This document shows, piece after piece, positions 45,036-59,015 of a stretch of 64,000 nucleotides of DNA. The stretch covers positions 6,526,132 through 6,590,131 of the forward strand of contig JAJEKV010000022.1 of the NCBI GenBank assembly GCA_021234155.1, in the 5' to 3' direction. The notes under the pieces are model-generated. The model was not told the DNA's origin. It was given only the letters and a program-made list of their open reading frames with translations, and did not search any database. The position numbers and the translations under genes were made by a program. The stretch is from Isoetes taiwanensis. Its lineage: Eukaryota > Streptophyta > Lycopodiopsida > Isoetales > Isoetaceae. Every line of letters begins with the position of its first letter. Positions within the stretch are counted from its first letter, which is position 1.

Positions 45036-46696
45036 TTAGATATAGCGAAGCCGAGACTTTATCGCCGAAAGCTGTAGCAACCACAATTCAAAAGAGGAAC
45101 TCAAGGAGAAATCATCTTTTTTATATCTTGGGGTGTAAAGGCAAATGAGGTTTTGCCATAGGCATTGTGAGCTAAAATTCTCTGAGAGGTCTACTTCCTC
45201 AGCGAATCCCAATTGGAAGGAATGGATGAAAAGTGAAATGGTATGAAAGGACCATGTAGTAAGACCAAAGAGACAAGCGGGGCAAATTCTTGCGATCGAC
45301 TCAGAATGGAATAGCTCAAAATCCACCCCTCCCACATCTATCTTCTTTGTTAATAAATCTTGTGAGGGTTCATAGCGTCTGAGTTTTTCAAAGCGGGATC
45401 CCTGCCCGATCACTTGGCATTTCAAGCGGGTTCCCTTTGGAATGTCGTAGCACGCTACCTTACACTCATCAATTGATTCGCTGAGGGGCACCGAGGAAGA
45501 GGACCGGTTGGGTGAAGCTGAGAAATGTTTCCTTCACAATTGCACGCAAAAGGTTAGAATCCTCTTCTTCCTGGTAGTTCAAATCCGACCACTTCATCAA
45601 TTATGCATTGCCCTTTGCATTATCGGGCGATGAAGAAGCTGCTGGCGCCTCTACGGTGGAGCGATGTATGCGATCCCCGTAATATCCGTCACAGCAATGG
45701 CATAAACTTCTTAGTTCTTATTAGTTAAATTACACAGAATAAACTTCCTGTAATGGCATATTAGTGTCCCCGAATTCTTGCGAGAAAATGCAGAACGGTC
45801 TTACTAGCGTATTTCGAACTTTGAATAACGCCTTGATTGCCTCGTTATACGCTTCCCTCCTCCCTTGCGGCAACACCCTTACCCGGATGATCTGAATCGA
45901 TCCATCCTTTCCGCCTGGCGCAATCTTTTCAATTTCTTCCTCGATTATTTCATCGAGAAGCGCATCAAGTTGCGGATGCCACGGCTTCCATTCTTCGGCT
46001 TGTATCCTTGCGGATCAAACCTTATTAAATATGGCAAAAATCTCCTATGTTAAACCGCTTTGCCAAGAAAAATGCTTCTCGAACCATTCGCTGGCCCTTT
46101 CTGCACCTTTGTTGTCTTCTCAGAAGAATTTCCGGCCAGTCGGTCGGTGATCACGGTTGAGTAGCGAGAATTTGGAAAGTTTGGAGTTCAAATCCCGCAT
46201 TTCGTTGCAAGGCTATCTTCCATAATAGATTCCGGAAGTGCACAAGATTTCATCAACTCACGATATGCGCGGATTCCACAGGCTTTTCACGGGGTGAGCG
46301 GCTCACGGATGCAAATTTTCCTCGCGAGCTTCGATTGCTCTCCATATGGCGCCGTAGATATCCTGCGGTTGTAAAAAATTCTAGATACATCAAGGGGTCT
46401 AGAACCAAAAGCGAATCGTGGGTGCTTGAGGAACTCTTTAGCGAGTTGGGCATTTGCAACCTAGCGCGAATTGTGAGCCAGGCGAGAAGAAGGAAGAGCG
46501 GGGAGCCATAAGCGGTTCGAAAGTTGCGAGATCCGATGGGGATTAGAGAGGGAGATGGAGATGGCTGTATTGGCGTGTGAGAGGAGATGGGCGGTACGTC
46601 TCTTTTACGTAACGGCATAAGAATAAGAAAAGGAAGAAAAGATGAGCAGCCAAATGCATAGCGAGTCATAAACATTGATCCATCCTTCGAATCCAC
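45036..46696 (-). pseudogene. Cytochrome P450 pseudogene (CYP71-clan type)
   Basis: Collinear P450 blocks lie on the minus strand. An N-terminal block (46,640-46,253) reads YGSPLFLLL, STHDSLLVLDPLMYLEFFT and PVESAHIV. A middle block (about 46,020-45,900) includes DALLDEIIEEE. The C-terminal block (45,491-45,036) reads ESIDECKVACYDIPKGTRLK, KKIDVGGVDFELF, then ARICPACLFGLTT. P450s are ER-anchored haem monooxygenases. The haem-binding loop, normally FxxGxRxCxG, keeps the Cys but has lost the glycines (FHSESIARICPA), and the blocks are in different frames. The ExxR motif was not found. It is a clear pseudogene; subfamily is not assigned. Confidence 0.75.
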
Positions 46697-47039
46697 GGGT
46701 CACAAAAAATTGCGTCCTGCGTTTATATACACAATATATCTGAATAGCAAGTAGACCAGGTCATACCAAGACACAACCTTTCGATCCTGTATATAGCCAC
46801 ATGTTCTTTCGTGATGCCCATGTTGAAGAACTTACCTGCAGCTAATTTTTAGCAACAGCACATTTTAGGTAATGCATTTTCAATTCCATTCTAAACATCT
46901 TATCTTATATTATAAAGTTTTAGCGTATGTCTTGCATCAAACCCTAATTTAGATAGTTGAGATCGTCTGATTGCATTTGAAGGCCGAGATTTGTCGCACA
47001 ACTTCCCACACCACCATGATTGGCCATGCTCGATCTCTT

Positions 47040-48510
47040 AAGAGGGAAAGGGAAAATAAAGAAAGGGCAAAGTGAGAGGCAAAAAGGCCGCGGGTAAAGG
47101 GAAAGGCGGAGAGGAAAAGGAGAGGGAAAAGAACGTGAAAAGGGAAAAGAAAAAGAAAGGAGAAAAAGGAAGATAAAAGACTATGAAAGGAGAAAAGGGA
47201 AGAGTTGAGGGATGAGATAAGGGAAAAGAAAAGGGGAAGGGAGGAAAAGAAGAAGGAAGAAAAAAAAGGGAATATGGAAAAATGTGAGAGAGCCAGAAGT
47301 TGATGGAAGGAAAAAGGGGAAGATAAGAATGGTGGAGGAGAGGGAAAAAGAGGAGACATGGAAAAAATAGAAAAGGGAAGGAAAAAGAGGCCCGAAAAGG
47401 GAAAAAGGGGCAATGAGGAAAAGGGGAGAGGGAGAATAGGAGAGAGGAAGGAGAATTAGCCTGAGAGAGGGAAGAGGGTGAGAGAAAAAGGAGAAAAAAG
47501 AAAGGAAAAAAGGATGGAAAAATGGAAAAGGGAAAAGCTGAAAAAGCAAAAGAGAGCAGAGAAAACATGGAATGGAAAAAGGAAAAGGGGAAAAGGGGGG
47601 GAAGAGGGTGGGAAAAAGGAGGAAAAAGGGCAATGTGAAAAAGGTGGAAAAATGGAATGGAAAAAAGGTGTGGGAAAATGGAAGGAAAAGAGAAGGAGAA
47701 AAAAAAGTTGGAAAGGAGAAGCGGAGAAAAAGGAACATGGAAAAAAGAAAAAGGATGAAAAAGAAGGAAAAGAGAAAAATGGGGAGGCGAAAAGGGGAAA
47801 GGGAAAGAAAAAAATTCTGAGGAACAGGAGGGAAAATGGAAAAGAAAGGGGGAAAAAAGAACCTGGTGGAAGAGGGGGAAAGAGATTGAGAAGAATTAAA
47901 ATAAAGGGAGAAAAAGAGCATGGGAAAGGGAAAAGAAAAAGAAAAAAAGAGGGGGAATGGGACGGGGAGGAAAAGGAAGAGATTAAGGAAAGAAACGGAA
48001 GAAAGGAAAGGAAAGGGAAAGGGAAAGAAAGAGGAAAGGGGGAAAGGGAAAAGTGGAGAAGAACCGCGGGGGAAAAATGGAAAGTTAGGAAATGATGAAA
48101 AAAGAAAGAGGAAAGAGAAAGAAAAAAAGGGAATGAAAGGGAAGGAAAGGAAAAAAAGGCATGAAAAAAAGAAAGAAGAAAATGGGAAAAAGTATGAGAT
48201 AAAAAGAAGAAGAGTTGAGGGAGGAAGAAAAACATAAAAAAAGGTGGGGAAAAGGGAATGCAAAAAGGACATGAGAAAGGAGAGGGAGAAAAGAAAAACA
48301 AAAGGAATGGGGAAAAGGAGAAGGGAAAAGATCATGAGAAAAATGGGAAGGGTGGAGAAGGTGAAAAGGAGAAAAAGCCGTCAAAAAAGGGGAAGGAAGG
48401 GAAAAATGAAGGAGAAAAGGGAAGAAAAGAGGAGGAGAATTTAAAAAGAGAGAGAAGGAGAAAGAGTAAATGTGCGGAAAATAAGAAAAGGGAAAAAAGT
48501 GTGTAAGAAA
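47040..48510. repeat. Polypurine (GA-rich) tract of about 1.5 kb
   Basis: The plus strand is almost pure A/G, made of GGAAAA, GAGAAAA and AAAAGGG words. Long frames on both strands follow from the lack of stop codons in such DNA and encode only Lys/Glu/Gly/Arg (plus) or Phe/Ser/Pro/Leu (minus). None is a gene. Confidence 0.9.
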
Positions 48511-51500
48511 ATGAGGAAAAAGGATATGCGGGGATAGAAACAAAGGGAAGGTTATCGTACAAAAACCTCTTATAGCTAACCGTGATGGACTTGGTTTCTA
48601 TTATATTAGATGTATAAAAATGAGTGCGAAATTTGAATAGGTTTCCAAATCTAAATGTTTTAACGTTGCCCGACAACGCTGGGCACCATTACGGAAACCA
48701 TTATAATGTTGTGTAAGTGTTTGGACCCGGCTAATTTGGCCCAGTTGATGAAATCAATGGAAGAGATGATACCCGTAAAGATTCTTTAAAAATATAGTTT
48801 TCTAGGAGGTTAGTGGCGTGCACCGCCCGAACTAAGTGACGGTAACCGAACTAGAGGCGGTGCTGCCGGTTGCTAAGCTCCTCCTCGAGCGCGTCAGAAC
48901 AATCACAGGTTACCTATTCTTTTCGGTGGATACTAAGGACCGGCTATATCTGTTGTTGTTCCCCTTACGTTACTTCGCCGAAATCTCTTCTTAAGCTTCA
49001 CCGCGATGCTTATGGAGTGTAAGTGGTCGAAGCGATTCTATGGCGGAAGAGGAGATACAAACTGATTCTCGTGTGTGATGCTCCTTATTTACTTCCTTTT
49101 TAATCTCCTCTTAGCCAGCCCTGCTAGCGTGAAAAGAGCCTTACATGCTCATGAAGGTGGTAATAAAGGCCGCGAGGAGGTTCACTAATGGTGGTAGCAA
49201 TGTTAGATCGTGGAGAAAAGGTGGTGATAATAAGGCGGATCGGATGATGGCTCGACGTTAAATAACCTGGAGGTATTTTGAATCATCGGCGAATCTTATC
49301 CTCATTTGAGTCAACATTACCATATTGCATCCTATTAAAAGAAATGATCTTGTACACAAACTTGAATGGGCAAACTTGAGATTACGTCTGGAATCCGGCT
49401 ATTATTATCAATTATTTTAGCAAAAGCACTTTATCATTTCAAATGCGATTGCGCCACTTTCGATCAATCATATAACATAATCATGCATAAAACACAAAGA
49501 GATATACTTTTAAAGGGAACTCCTGAAATTCGCTTGTTTTTGCACCATTTCTTTGTGGTCCCGCTTCGACCTTTTCGACCGCCGTGCGGGTTTCTTTTGC
49601 ATTTTTTCATTTTCAAACCAAAGTAAATATTGCATCTTGAGTTATGTCATATTAATACCCATTGCCACAACTTCCGGTTATAATGCTTCTCACTTCTTCA
49701 TTTCGGATATAATCTTTAAGCGGGCATGTTGTTATTGGTCATAAGCGGGGTATTATGCGAGTTATAAATGGAGAGAATCAATAATCTGTTGGATTGATTA
49801 TAAATTTGGTTAACTTATTGTTTCTTAGGAGTGTGGATGTAGTTAGTCGCGGTTCTTTGGTAGAAAAATGCAAACGGTTGGAGCTGAACACCAAAGATAT
49901 TGTTGGAGACGGTGTAGAGAACTTCGAATTTTCGGAGTTCTTCTATCAGGGAGCATGGTTCATCTTGATGTCAAGATGGTAAAACAAATCTTCATAAGTA
50001 ACAGTCAACGATCGTCGATGCCACCGGTACAGGTTAATGATTTTCATTGTCTGGTTATCACCGATATGTTGTAAACTGGCAAAAATTGATCATAAATACA
50101 AAGTCCTCCGGACGGGTAGGGGCGGTTGAGAGGGCTGGGTTCGTTAAAACGTTTTAAGTTGTAACAACACGGACTACCGCAAATCACGGGTTAGGCGGAA
50201 AAAGATTAAGAGATGGACATTAATTAAACATGATTACGAGGCGATGTTGTCAATTTATAAACTTACCGAGAACGTCAGGTTGAGTTGATTTCATTTTGTC
50301 TTTTATATTGTCATATCTCATGCAGATCGCGTTATGCTCCTTAGAAGTGACGTCTTTGTAGATAGACTCAACATCACGACTCTTTATGAAGAAGATGATC
50401 TTATAGATTAAGGACTCGCGTTGGCCCGATCATGTTTGTTCTTTTTTGAAACATGTCGAATCCGAGCCGTATTGGTAAACGCAAACATCTTCACAAAACC
50501 AATATTTAAAGCGAGAATAGCTAAGGATTCATTGCCGTCTGACGGATAGAGAGCCGATGGGAAACCTCCGCAGATCACCTTCAAAAATACCGGATGCTCG
50601 GGAGCTGGGTGATGAATAAACATTTATGTTTGGGTATGGAAATGCCATTAATTTTAATCAATAACATTTTGTTTTAATTGATCTTTTTCCTTCATTGTTT
50701 TACTCGCGTCATGTTTCTCTTGGCCGTTACGATTTCTTCCGGTAGCAGATCAAAAGATTCATTGCCTGTTTGAATATTGGCATAGTTCATAAAAAGGACA
50801 AGAGCATTATAAGAGTGTAGGACAAAAAGAGTATAGGAAAATTAGATGAAACGTTGGAACATCACTAGAGATACAATAATGGTTTTAGTCTTGGAAAGAC
50901 GATGTTTTTATTCTGAAATACGCTTTTTAAGAGCTTGGAGACATGCACATGATAATATAGAGGTGCTTATAAAAGGAATAATGGTTTTCCAGTTCCTAAA
51001 AGTCAATTGTTTTATTGTAAAAATATGCTTACAGGAAACTAAAAACAATGCTTATAATAATGCAAAGCGATTGCTTGATAGCGTCTTGTTTCTATTATAT
51101 ATGATTACGGCTATGATAATTCTGAGTGCATTCTATATGTTGCATGGATGGGAATAGAATAGAAATGAAGTTACGTATTAAAAACCACGAAGATGCAATC
51201 AGAGTACGTCAACTTCATGAATGCGAACGTGCAATGCATATATTGACTCAAGCAACAAAGGTTAAGGGAATTACCAGTACAAACATTCAAGTCCAGCAAA
51301 GGTTAACAAAGCCTTATAAACCTTACATGTACAATTTCTTGATGAATCAGCCCTAAAATCTTCAGGGTATAGAAAAAGAACTCATGCATATATTTCAAGC
51401 TCCTCTGCAAAGCGTAACAAAGGTTCGCAAATCTTATACAATTTCATAATGAATAAACCCTATTTAAGTGAATCCCTCAGCGTAGCCAAAGTCGGTTCGA

Positions 51501-54087
51501 ACACGCGTATTAATACGGTTTGACCTTATAGATCGGAAAACCTTCTTAATTATCGCTTTTCTTCTGATAAGCATATGCATCTTCATTTGCCCTTTCATGT
51601 TAGGCTGGTATGCTTAGGCTTACACGATGAAATTCTAAGGTGTGGAAATATGTATCATAGAATAGTTGTCTACATCAATATGACGAATATAATAAAGAGA
51701 CATTACAAGTTTCTAACTTATGTAGCAACGCTAGGCACCGTAACTAGTGTTATAGTGCCAAGTGTTGGACCAACCCTAAATCGGGCGGCTAGGATTAACG
51801 ACCAAATCCGATGGCTCACACTCATGCAGCACATTTTATTTTTGTTATCAATGTCGAGCCGCGTGACAGTTACTGCGCCGAATTCAAGTTTGAGCAGATT
51901 CAGGATTTGAGCAGAGAAGGCCTGGCTATGGCATCGGAATGGGAATCTGGTAGCTGGCATTCGGTGTTCTGTTACAAGCTATCCAACAAGGCAACTGGAC
52001 TTCCTGCAAGCGGACTGGCTGGCACTATCAGATAAGCCCGCTTTGGCATTATTTCGAATCCATGCCCTATTTTTATTGTGGAACGCTTTTTCGTCATTGG
52101 AAGCCATTTTTTCTGGGAAATTCGCCATACAGTGATTTGGAGAGCTAGAGATTTACAGAGAATTCGGCTTCAACGATTGCGTTAGATACTAGGAGGTAAA
52201 TTGAACTCCTTTATTAATCTATTACTGTATATAGAGGCTTTTTAAAGGTGTTTACAGTCAACAACTCGCAACAACTGGTAACTAAACAGCCATTTGAACA
52301 AATTAGCGGTAACAAGCAAATGTTTCCATACAGGTCACCATTGATCTGATCGATTGTTTATCTTTCTTGATATGCAGAGACCTTCCAATCCGGCAATAAA
52401 TTCGATGGGTTTGGCCCCTCAGCTGTTTTATGGTCAACGGTAAACTATGGACGATTTTACTTGATGGAGCCATGAATTCATTAGATAGGCGGGTTGACGA
52501 CTTCACCTACAGCTGGTTGTTAGTGGACCAGCTCTAACTTCTGCTTTTTATTGAATTTTGCAAGCCACGTGTTAAAATAGTTTAAAACCAAGTGCTGAGC
52601 ATTTTATTGTAAATTCGTTTCCAATCCCAGGAGATTTTATGCTTTTGGAGCTTTGGCTTTGTGTTCTGTTTACAGAATTGTTGCTGCAATTTGCAGAAAG
52701 GTCATGCATATATTGCTGCATGCAAACCTTTATTCTGTCTTCTTCCTGACTTATAGATGATATGGTGAATTATACTAGACATGGAAGATTTTTTTACATT
52801 CCCCTGCTGTAAAAAGAGTAAAGAAAATAGAGCTTTGTGGATCAGGGCTGTTAAGGGCTTATTATCAAAGCAGAGGTTCCTCACGGGTTTTTGAATAGCA
52901 TTTACCTAAGTAAATGGTCTTGACATATACGTCAGATTCCATCTTTCTTTATGTGGTATCATTTGAGAAAGCCTGCAGTCTTATGCAAAAGCAACAAGCA
53001 CTCTTTGTTGTTGAGGTTCCATCGCACTTCCTAATAGGCTGGAAGCCCGAATAAACTCCTGATGCCTTTTCCCCAGAAGGCAAGCTTTCTCCGAGGTAAA
53101 AAGATTTTCATTGTTGAGTTTGACACGGTATTTAGGTAGTGCAAACTGAATATCCATTTTGCAAAATAGATGCTGCATAATCTTGCCTTCGATTCCAGCA
53201 TCTTGGGACAGCTATGAATCTCTCAACAAATACTCTGCGTGAGTTATGATGGAGATCAGTGAATCTATAATATTAGGTTATCTCAGAGCCATAGATATTT
53301 TGAATTTATTGCATGAAGGTCTCAGGGGTCTTTATTATTGTAAACCACAATTGGGTGAATCAAAGTCGCGTAGTTTAAAGTTTCATATCAGAGCTGAAGG
53401 AAATTATAATAGAGCTTAGGGATGGTAAGGCAACCCAGGAGCGAGCTTGCATCTATGTTATTTGGAAGGTCCTGCTTATCACAGTCTGAAACTCCTTGAA
53501 CTTCCACAGCAAGAATCTAAATCATTCTCAGGTTAGTGGTGCTTTTGAATTAAATTATTTTTGATAGATAATATTGTGAAACTACTTGCATGTCACAGAT
53601 ATTCAATATTTGTCCAAATTCTGGGAGCCGGATGATGCTGCTACATTGTGAAATTGTGTGTTTTGCATGATGTGCTATCATGAACGTATGGTGCATGTGC
53701 AAAATGGAGGACTGGTTATGAAGCCATTGCAGCCCATTCTGTATAGCCTTATTCTTTGCACTTAAAAGCTTATCTTTAAGGTATGCTACATTTACACATT
53801 GTCCAATTCTTCCATATAATTTGTCATTATATGCAGTCACTGCTCATAAATTTGCAGTTGCAGCAAATGCTTTTTGAATAATAAGGCGATATGTGGTTGT
53901 TTTATATATTGCTTTGTATATGTTTTTATTCTATGGGCATGGGAATGCACCCTGTTGAGAAGTCTTTTCTGAATGCGAACAGAAGGGAAACTGATGCCTC
54001 TTAAAAAGTACCTTTATGGAGTCCCCCCTTATCAGCATCTATATAGAATGTGATTAGAAATTGTAGGGAGCTTATTAAAAAAATGCA
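48511..54087. other. Gene-poor intergenic stretch
   Basis: Only short frames occur, without recognised motifs. The frame at 51,811-52,035 (MAHTHAAHFIFVINVEPRDS...) and the one at 50,846-51,157 are not supported by splice sites or similarity I can see. No tRNA or structured repeat was recognised. Confidence 0.3.
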
Positions 54088-54396
54088 TAACTGGAATGTA
54101 TGGTTATATGGAGCGCCATGATTTCCAGCCCTATTGGTTTAAGACAATATGCATGCAAAGTGTTTGTGTGGAAATGCCATAGCATGATATACTGTCACAT
54201 GGAACACAATAATTGCAGCATATATACATACGGACATGAAGACAAGGTCTTCCAACTCTTTAGAAATACAGGGCCAGTATATCCTTCAAATGAGTTTACA
54301 GTTATTGGGTCCTTGATGCATGTGTGTAGCCAGATGGCTGACAAAGAGGTAAGTATGCATGAACATTCTGAAGCAGATTTCACGTCAATCTTTTGA
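54088..54396 (+). pseudogene. PPR fragment
   Basis: The frame begins MVIWSAMISS, the end of a PLS-class PPR motif. After a diverged stretch it reads GHEDKVFQLFRNTG, then YPSNEFTVIGSLMHVCSQMA, matching the P/L motif form (EAL.LF..M...G..PNEFT..G.L.ACS). The fragment ends in a stop after HEHSEAD. There is no intact array around it. Confidence 0.5.
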
Positions 54397-55270
54397 ATGC
54401 GAAGAGAGATGATGTCTGCTACAAAAGTACCCTCAACATTACATTCATAGTTCTTGATTCACTCCAGTATTTACTTCCAAGTTATCAAATATGTTGAAAC
54501 GGGATTCTTCTTTCCCAGTTATTGGCTGATATTATGGAGAAGCGTAGCTCTATCACAATAGATGCAGGTATGTATATTCTAAGAAATATAGAGAAGCTGC
54601 CTAGGCCTAGCATTATCCATTGTTCAAATCATGATTACTTTCAAAGAGAGCCCCTTGTTATTTAAGTATAATATATAGCCACAAGATGGAGGCCATGTTT
54701 GAAGTTATGGCATTCAAAGGATATTTGGAGCTTGGTTCTATAGAAAAGAAGTAACCTAGCTGAACATGTGTGAGTGACATGCGAAATCACCATTCTGCAT
54801 TATAGCATAGACATAGCTAAGATCGATTTCATTTCATCTGATTGTTATCTCCATATGTATTAGAATTTGCAGATGATCCGTAGTCGTATTTCCAATGGTT
54901 TATTTTGAAGAGCATATGTTCTGCAATTTTTTAATAATTTGTTAACATATCTTTTGTGGACAGGAATAAAGAGAGCGATGGCAAAGCGATGAAGTTTGCA
55001 TGTCTAATAATGGTGGAGACCGACATTATCTACCTTAACATTCAATACAGGATTCTTCAATGTCTTGATATCGATTGAACATTAACTACTTTCAATAGAG
55101 CCCACCTTTTAAAATTGAATATATTTAGCCATGAAATGGGGGGCCCATGTTTGAAATCGTAATTTCTCAATTTAGTTGGGTGCATAAAAGTAGCGATGTT
55201 TTTTCATTTATGGCATTTCAAAGGAGATAGGAGTTGGTTTCATAGAAAGGAACTAAAGATTGATGCCATC

Positions 55271-55810
55271 CCTTGCTGCAAACGTATGTCCATACCATAT
55301 AATTTGTGCCTTCTTTATTGACTCATATTTTTAGAAAATGCCCAATTTCATGTTCAAATTTTGGTGCTAAGTGGAAACAATGTTTACTCTTGGAACTCCC
55401 TCAACCATGTTTACTCTTGAGCCTTCCCTCAACCATTCCTGTATTAATCAAATTACCAAAAAACTTAATGACAAGAGAATGTTTGCTTCTTACTGACATT
55501 GCCTCCTTGAAGTCACTGCCATAACAAATTTGAAACCATCCTTGCTGTAAACATATGTCCACATACCACCATATAATTTGTGCCTTCTTTTATTGACTCA
55601 CATTTTAGAAAATACTTAATTTCATGTTCAAAATTTTGGTGCTAAGTGAAACAATGTTTACTCTTGGAACTGCCTCAGCCATGTTTTACTCTTGGGCCTT
55701 CCCTCCTTGATTCTGTAATAATTAAAATTACCAAAAACTTAATGACAAAGAGAAATGTTTTGCTTCTTACCTTGGGATTGCCTCCTTGAAGTCCAAGCGA
55801 TAACCATTTG
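55271..55810. repeat. Direct duplication, period 269 bp
   Basis: Copy 1 (55,271-55,539) and copy 2 (55,540-about 55,810) share CCTTGCTG(C/T)AAAC, TAATTTGTGCCTTCTTT and GTTTACTCTTGGAACT, plus GATTGCCTCCTTGAAGTC-like ends. They differ mainly by single-base indels. Confidence 0.85.
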
Positions 55811-58159
55811 AAATTTTTACATACCTTGAAATAAAATGGGTTAACATATTAATCTGAGGGCAACTAAGATGGAGGAACAAAATATATGATTAAAAGGTAG
55901 ATCTAACTTATAATAAAGCTACTTAAAGGCGTGGGACAACTAAGATGGAGGGTCACTCAATTCTACACACAAACTCAAAGACACATAATCAATGGCTTAA
56001 ATGGACAAAATCTCAACATTATATTTACAAGCCACAACATCATATGAACAGAATGGTGCTCCCTCCATAAACCCACAATGCCTCCACCCCCAAAACAAAT
56101 GGTATAAAATGGAAGCCCGTCAGCATTTACATGGATTCCCCTTTGGTGCCTCCACATGATCCTAGCAATGTTGCGCACCTAACTATACAATCTATCGTGA
56201 AACTTTGTTACAATTGATTGGGCATCTAACTATACAATCTATGATGTGAAGCTGTTACAATTGACTGTACAACTCATATGAGAATCAAGTGGCTACATCT
56301 TGTTTCACTCTATAGTGTTGTACAAGCTTTCTGCATTTTCTATATGGACCACATTCATGTACTAAAATAGCTTTCATGTGTAGACATTGAAGAATTGTAC
56401 CTCTCTAAAGAAAATGTAGGAAGCTGAAATGCTAGCCGCGTCTGATCCATCCAAAGTTTCTACGAATGCTTAGCTATGTATCTTAACACACATCACAATG
56501 CTTTGCATAAAAGCTTACAAGAAACTTACGGTACCTACCTCTTCTACCATCAACAATTTTAGAATGATGAATGCAAGTAATCAAAAGCAAAGAAGCGGAT
56601 CTACAAAAAAATGAACAATTGCCTAACAGCTAGGCATTGTTATTACTACGCTTTTCAGTAAGTACCGAAACATTTACATGCTTCCAACTTTGCCCGATAT
56701 GGCCATTAATTACTAGTAGTAATGATGCGTAGGATTGGGGGTTCTACATTATGTCAGGTAGGTGTAGTGTTTGTTTAATTTGTATTCATTTGGTATAGGT
56801 TGAAAGTTCTATAATGTGGTCGATCTTGGTTGATCCAAGATTTCATAGTGGTCCACTATATAGTGGTCCACTAATACCCATATTTTTTGTTCAAGGATTT
56901 CCCAATTAATATTTGGCACGTTGCTATTTGATTTGAGATTGTTCTTTCATTTTATGCTGTTATTATCTATTGCTTGACCTTTGGACTAAAAGTGCACAAT
57001 CAATTTGTAAAATGTCATGGGATATTGGCTTTAGCTTGGGACTGAAGAAGCGCAATCAATCCGTAAAGTGTAGTGGCATTTGAGCTTTAGCAATTACAAG
57101 AAATTTATCCTTGGCTGACCTTGCGGCCATGCAGACTATTCTCTTCTCCAACCTTCTGAAAAGTTTTGTGCTAAGTCGAGCAGATCTCAATTAGGACATC
57201 CTTGAGATGGGAAAGAACATCGCGAGAGTTGAACCTTGAGTTCATCTACCATCTTTGTAAAAGGTTTGATACTAAGTTTGCAAATAGAAGTCTTTGATAA
57301 TGGCATGGACTTCAATGTTGCATCGCTTAGAAATATGCCCGATTAGGTACATATAACAAAAAGAAATCGACACGTGTGGTCCTAAAACGAGAGGATCTCA
57401 GAAGTTTGGGCAAAATTTTACACTATGCTCACATTTGCTTGTAGGCAATTTTGTCCTTTATTATTGATCAAATATTTTGAAATTGAATTCTTGAAAAATC
57501 TTTAAAAGCATAAGGAATAGATCCTAGGAGGTAGCAATGTGCAGTTGGGTTTACCTTTGCATATTTAGGTCGTGGAAATCGTGGCCACTAATGCCATACT
57601 CATGCCTAATTAAGTTCATGCTCTAATCTGAGATATGACATAGGCATGTCTCAAAGCCCCGTCCGAGAAAAGTTAGAATGAAGCGGATGCAGGTTGCCTC
57701 TGCCAAATGGAACGCCACACTATAGAGCTTCAAAATAGAGTTCTTCCTTTACCATGGACACACTAATTATGGCCGTCCTGAGTCATGTGAAGCTTGCATC
57801 TCTATTCATTCGCGAGCTTGCATATCTCACGATTCATTACATTGAAATGATATTTAAGACACAAAGATCAAATGCATATTTGTGTCTCAAGTAAAATGTA
57901 AAAGTGAGCATCTAAAATCACAAAACATCTATATATAATAATAAAGTTTTGTGATGATGCGATAGCGATCTTAGCGTTGAATTCTCACTTATTTTTCATC
58001 CCTTGATTTTGGCTTTTGGCGGTTTTTTTTTTGTTTTATCTGACTATGGCTCTCTTCTTCCCACAAATCACGGAAGCGTCTTCCTTTCCATTTCTGTTCC
58101 TAAATGCCGATGTTCGATGCAAATGCACGGCTTAATTCGACTTTACACGGTGAAACCGC

Positions 58160-59015
58160 TGTGTAAGGTAGGCATACTTTCCATACGAAAAATGCACATT
58201 TCTTTATTACATAGAGTCTGCTTGGGAATAAGGGCTCACATTTTCCTCATTTTTAAATTAGTATGTTGTATGATCTCTTAATCGATTTTTCATAGACATT
58301 CTTTGGCCTGAGTTCACGGTTAACCCTTTTCTAGAAGCGGTTGGGTCTCAGCATCCTTTAGTGATTACATTGTTGGGATCGCATTATAAGCTCCTATGCT
58401 TTCTCTGCTTTGGATCTTGATGTCATAAGATAAGCTGGTGGAGTTTTCTACAAGATGCAACGGTTAGCATAATCCCTTAGTTTGACTATTCTTTGTGAAA
58501 TTAAATATCTGAGAGAAAGCGAGGAAGATCATAGCTTAGGATTGTCTATTTTTAACCCGTTTGATTTGGCGGTTAGTTCTTTTCGAAAGAAGCCCCCACA
58601 GTTTAGAGAATAGGCTTGTTGCATGTGACCTCTTCAAGCACAAACATTCATGACCATTAGGTTAATAAATAAAAGAGAAGTTTCCATTGTCTTTTCTTAG
58701 CGAGAATGTGCCATTCTAAATCCTTTGAGATTTCAGAAATGCTAGGATTAAATGCAAAATCTGATTCTTAACATTAGATTGCAAATGGAAATAAAAATTA
58801 AGATACGGGTAAGATAAGCATACTCATCTGGAAAGATGCCACATTTCTTTAAATTATTACGTGCGCGCCTGGCAGTTGGAATAATAAGGGCTCTGGTGCC
58901 CTCTATTTTTATATTAATGGTATGATCTCTTAATCCTGATTTTCCTGAGGACATTCTTTAGCTTTACAGTTTAAGTTAACCCTTTTCAGGCTTGATTGGG
59001 TCTTTGCATCCTTCT
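58160..59015. repeat. Two diverged direct copies of about 210 bp, 650 bp apart
   Basis: Copies at about 58,160-58,375 and 58,808-59,015 share CACATTTCTTTA, ATAAGGGCTC, TATGATCTCTTAATC, ACATTCTTT and TTAACCCTTTTC landmarks in the same order. No coding function is evident. Confidence 0.65.

Noticed and set aside
46138-46200. tRNA-like B box (GAGTTCAAATCCCGC) in the P450 pseudogene
   Set aside because: No acceptor stem or A box at the right distance.
47038-48335. Long open frames (up to 384 codons) on both strands
   Set aside because: They arise from the polypurine tract, encode only a few residue types and show no start, splice or domain support.
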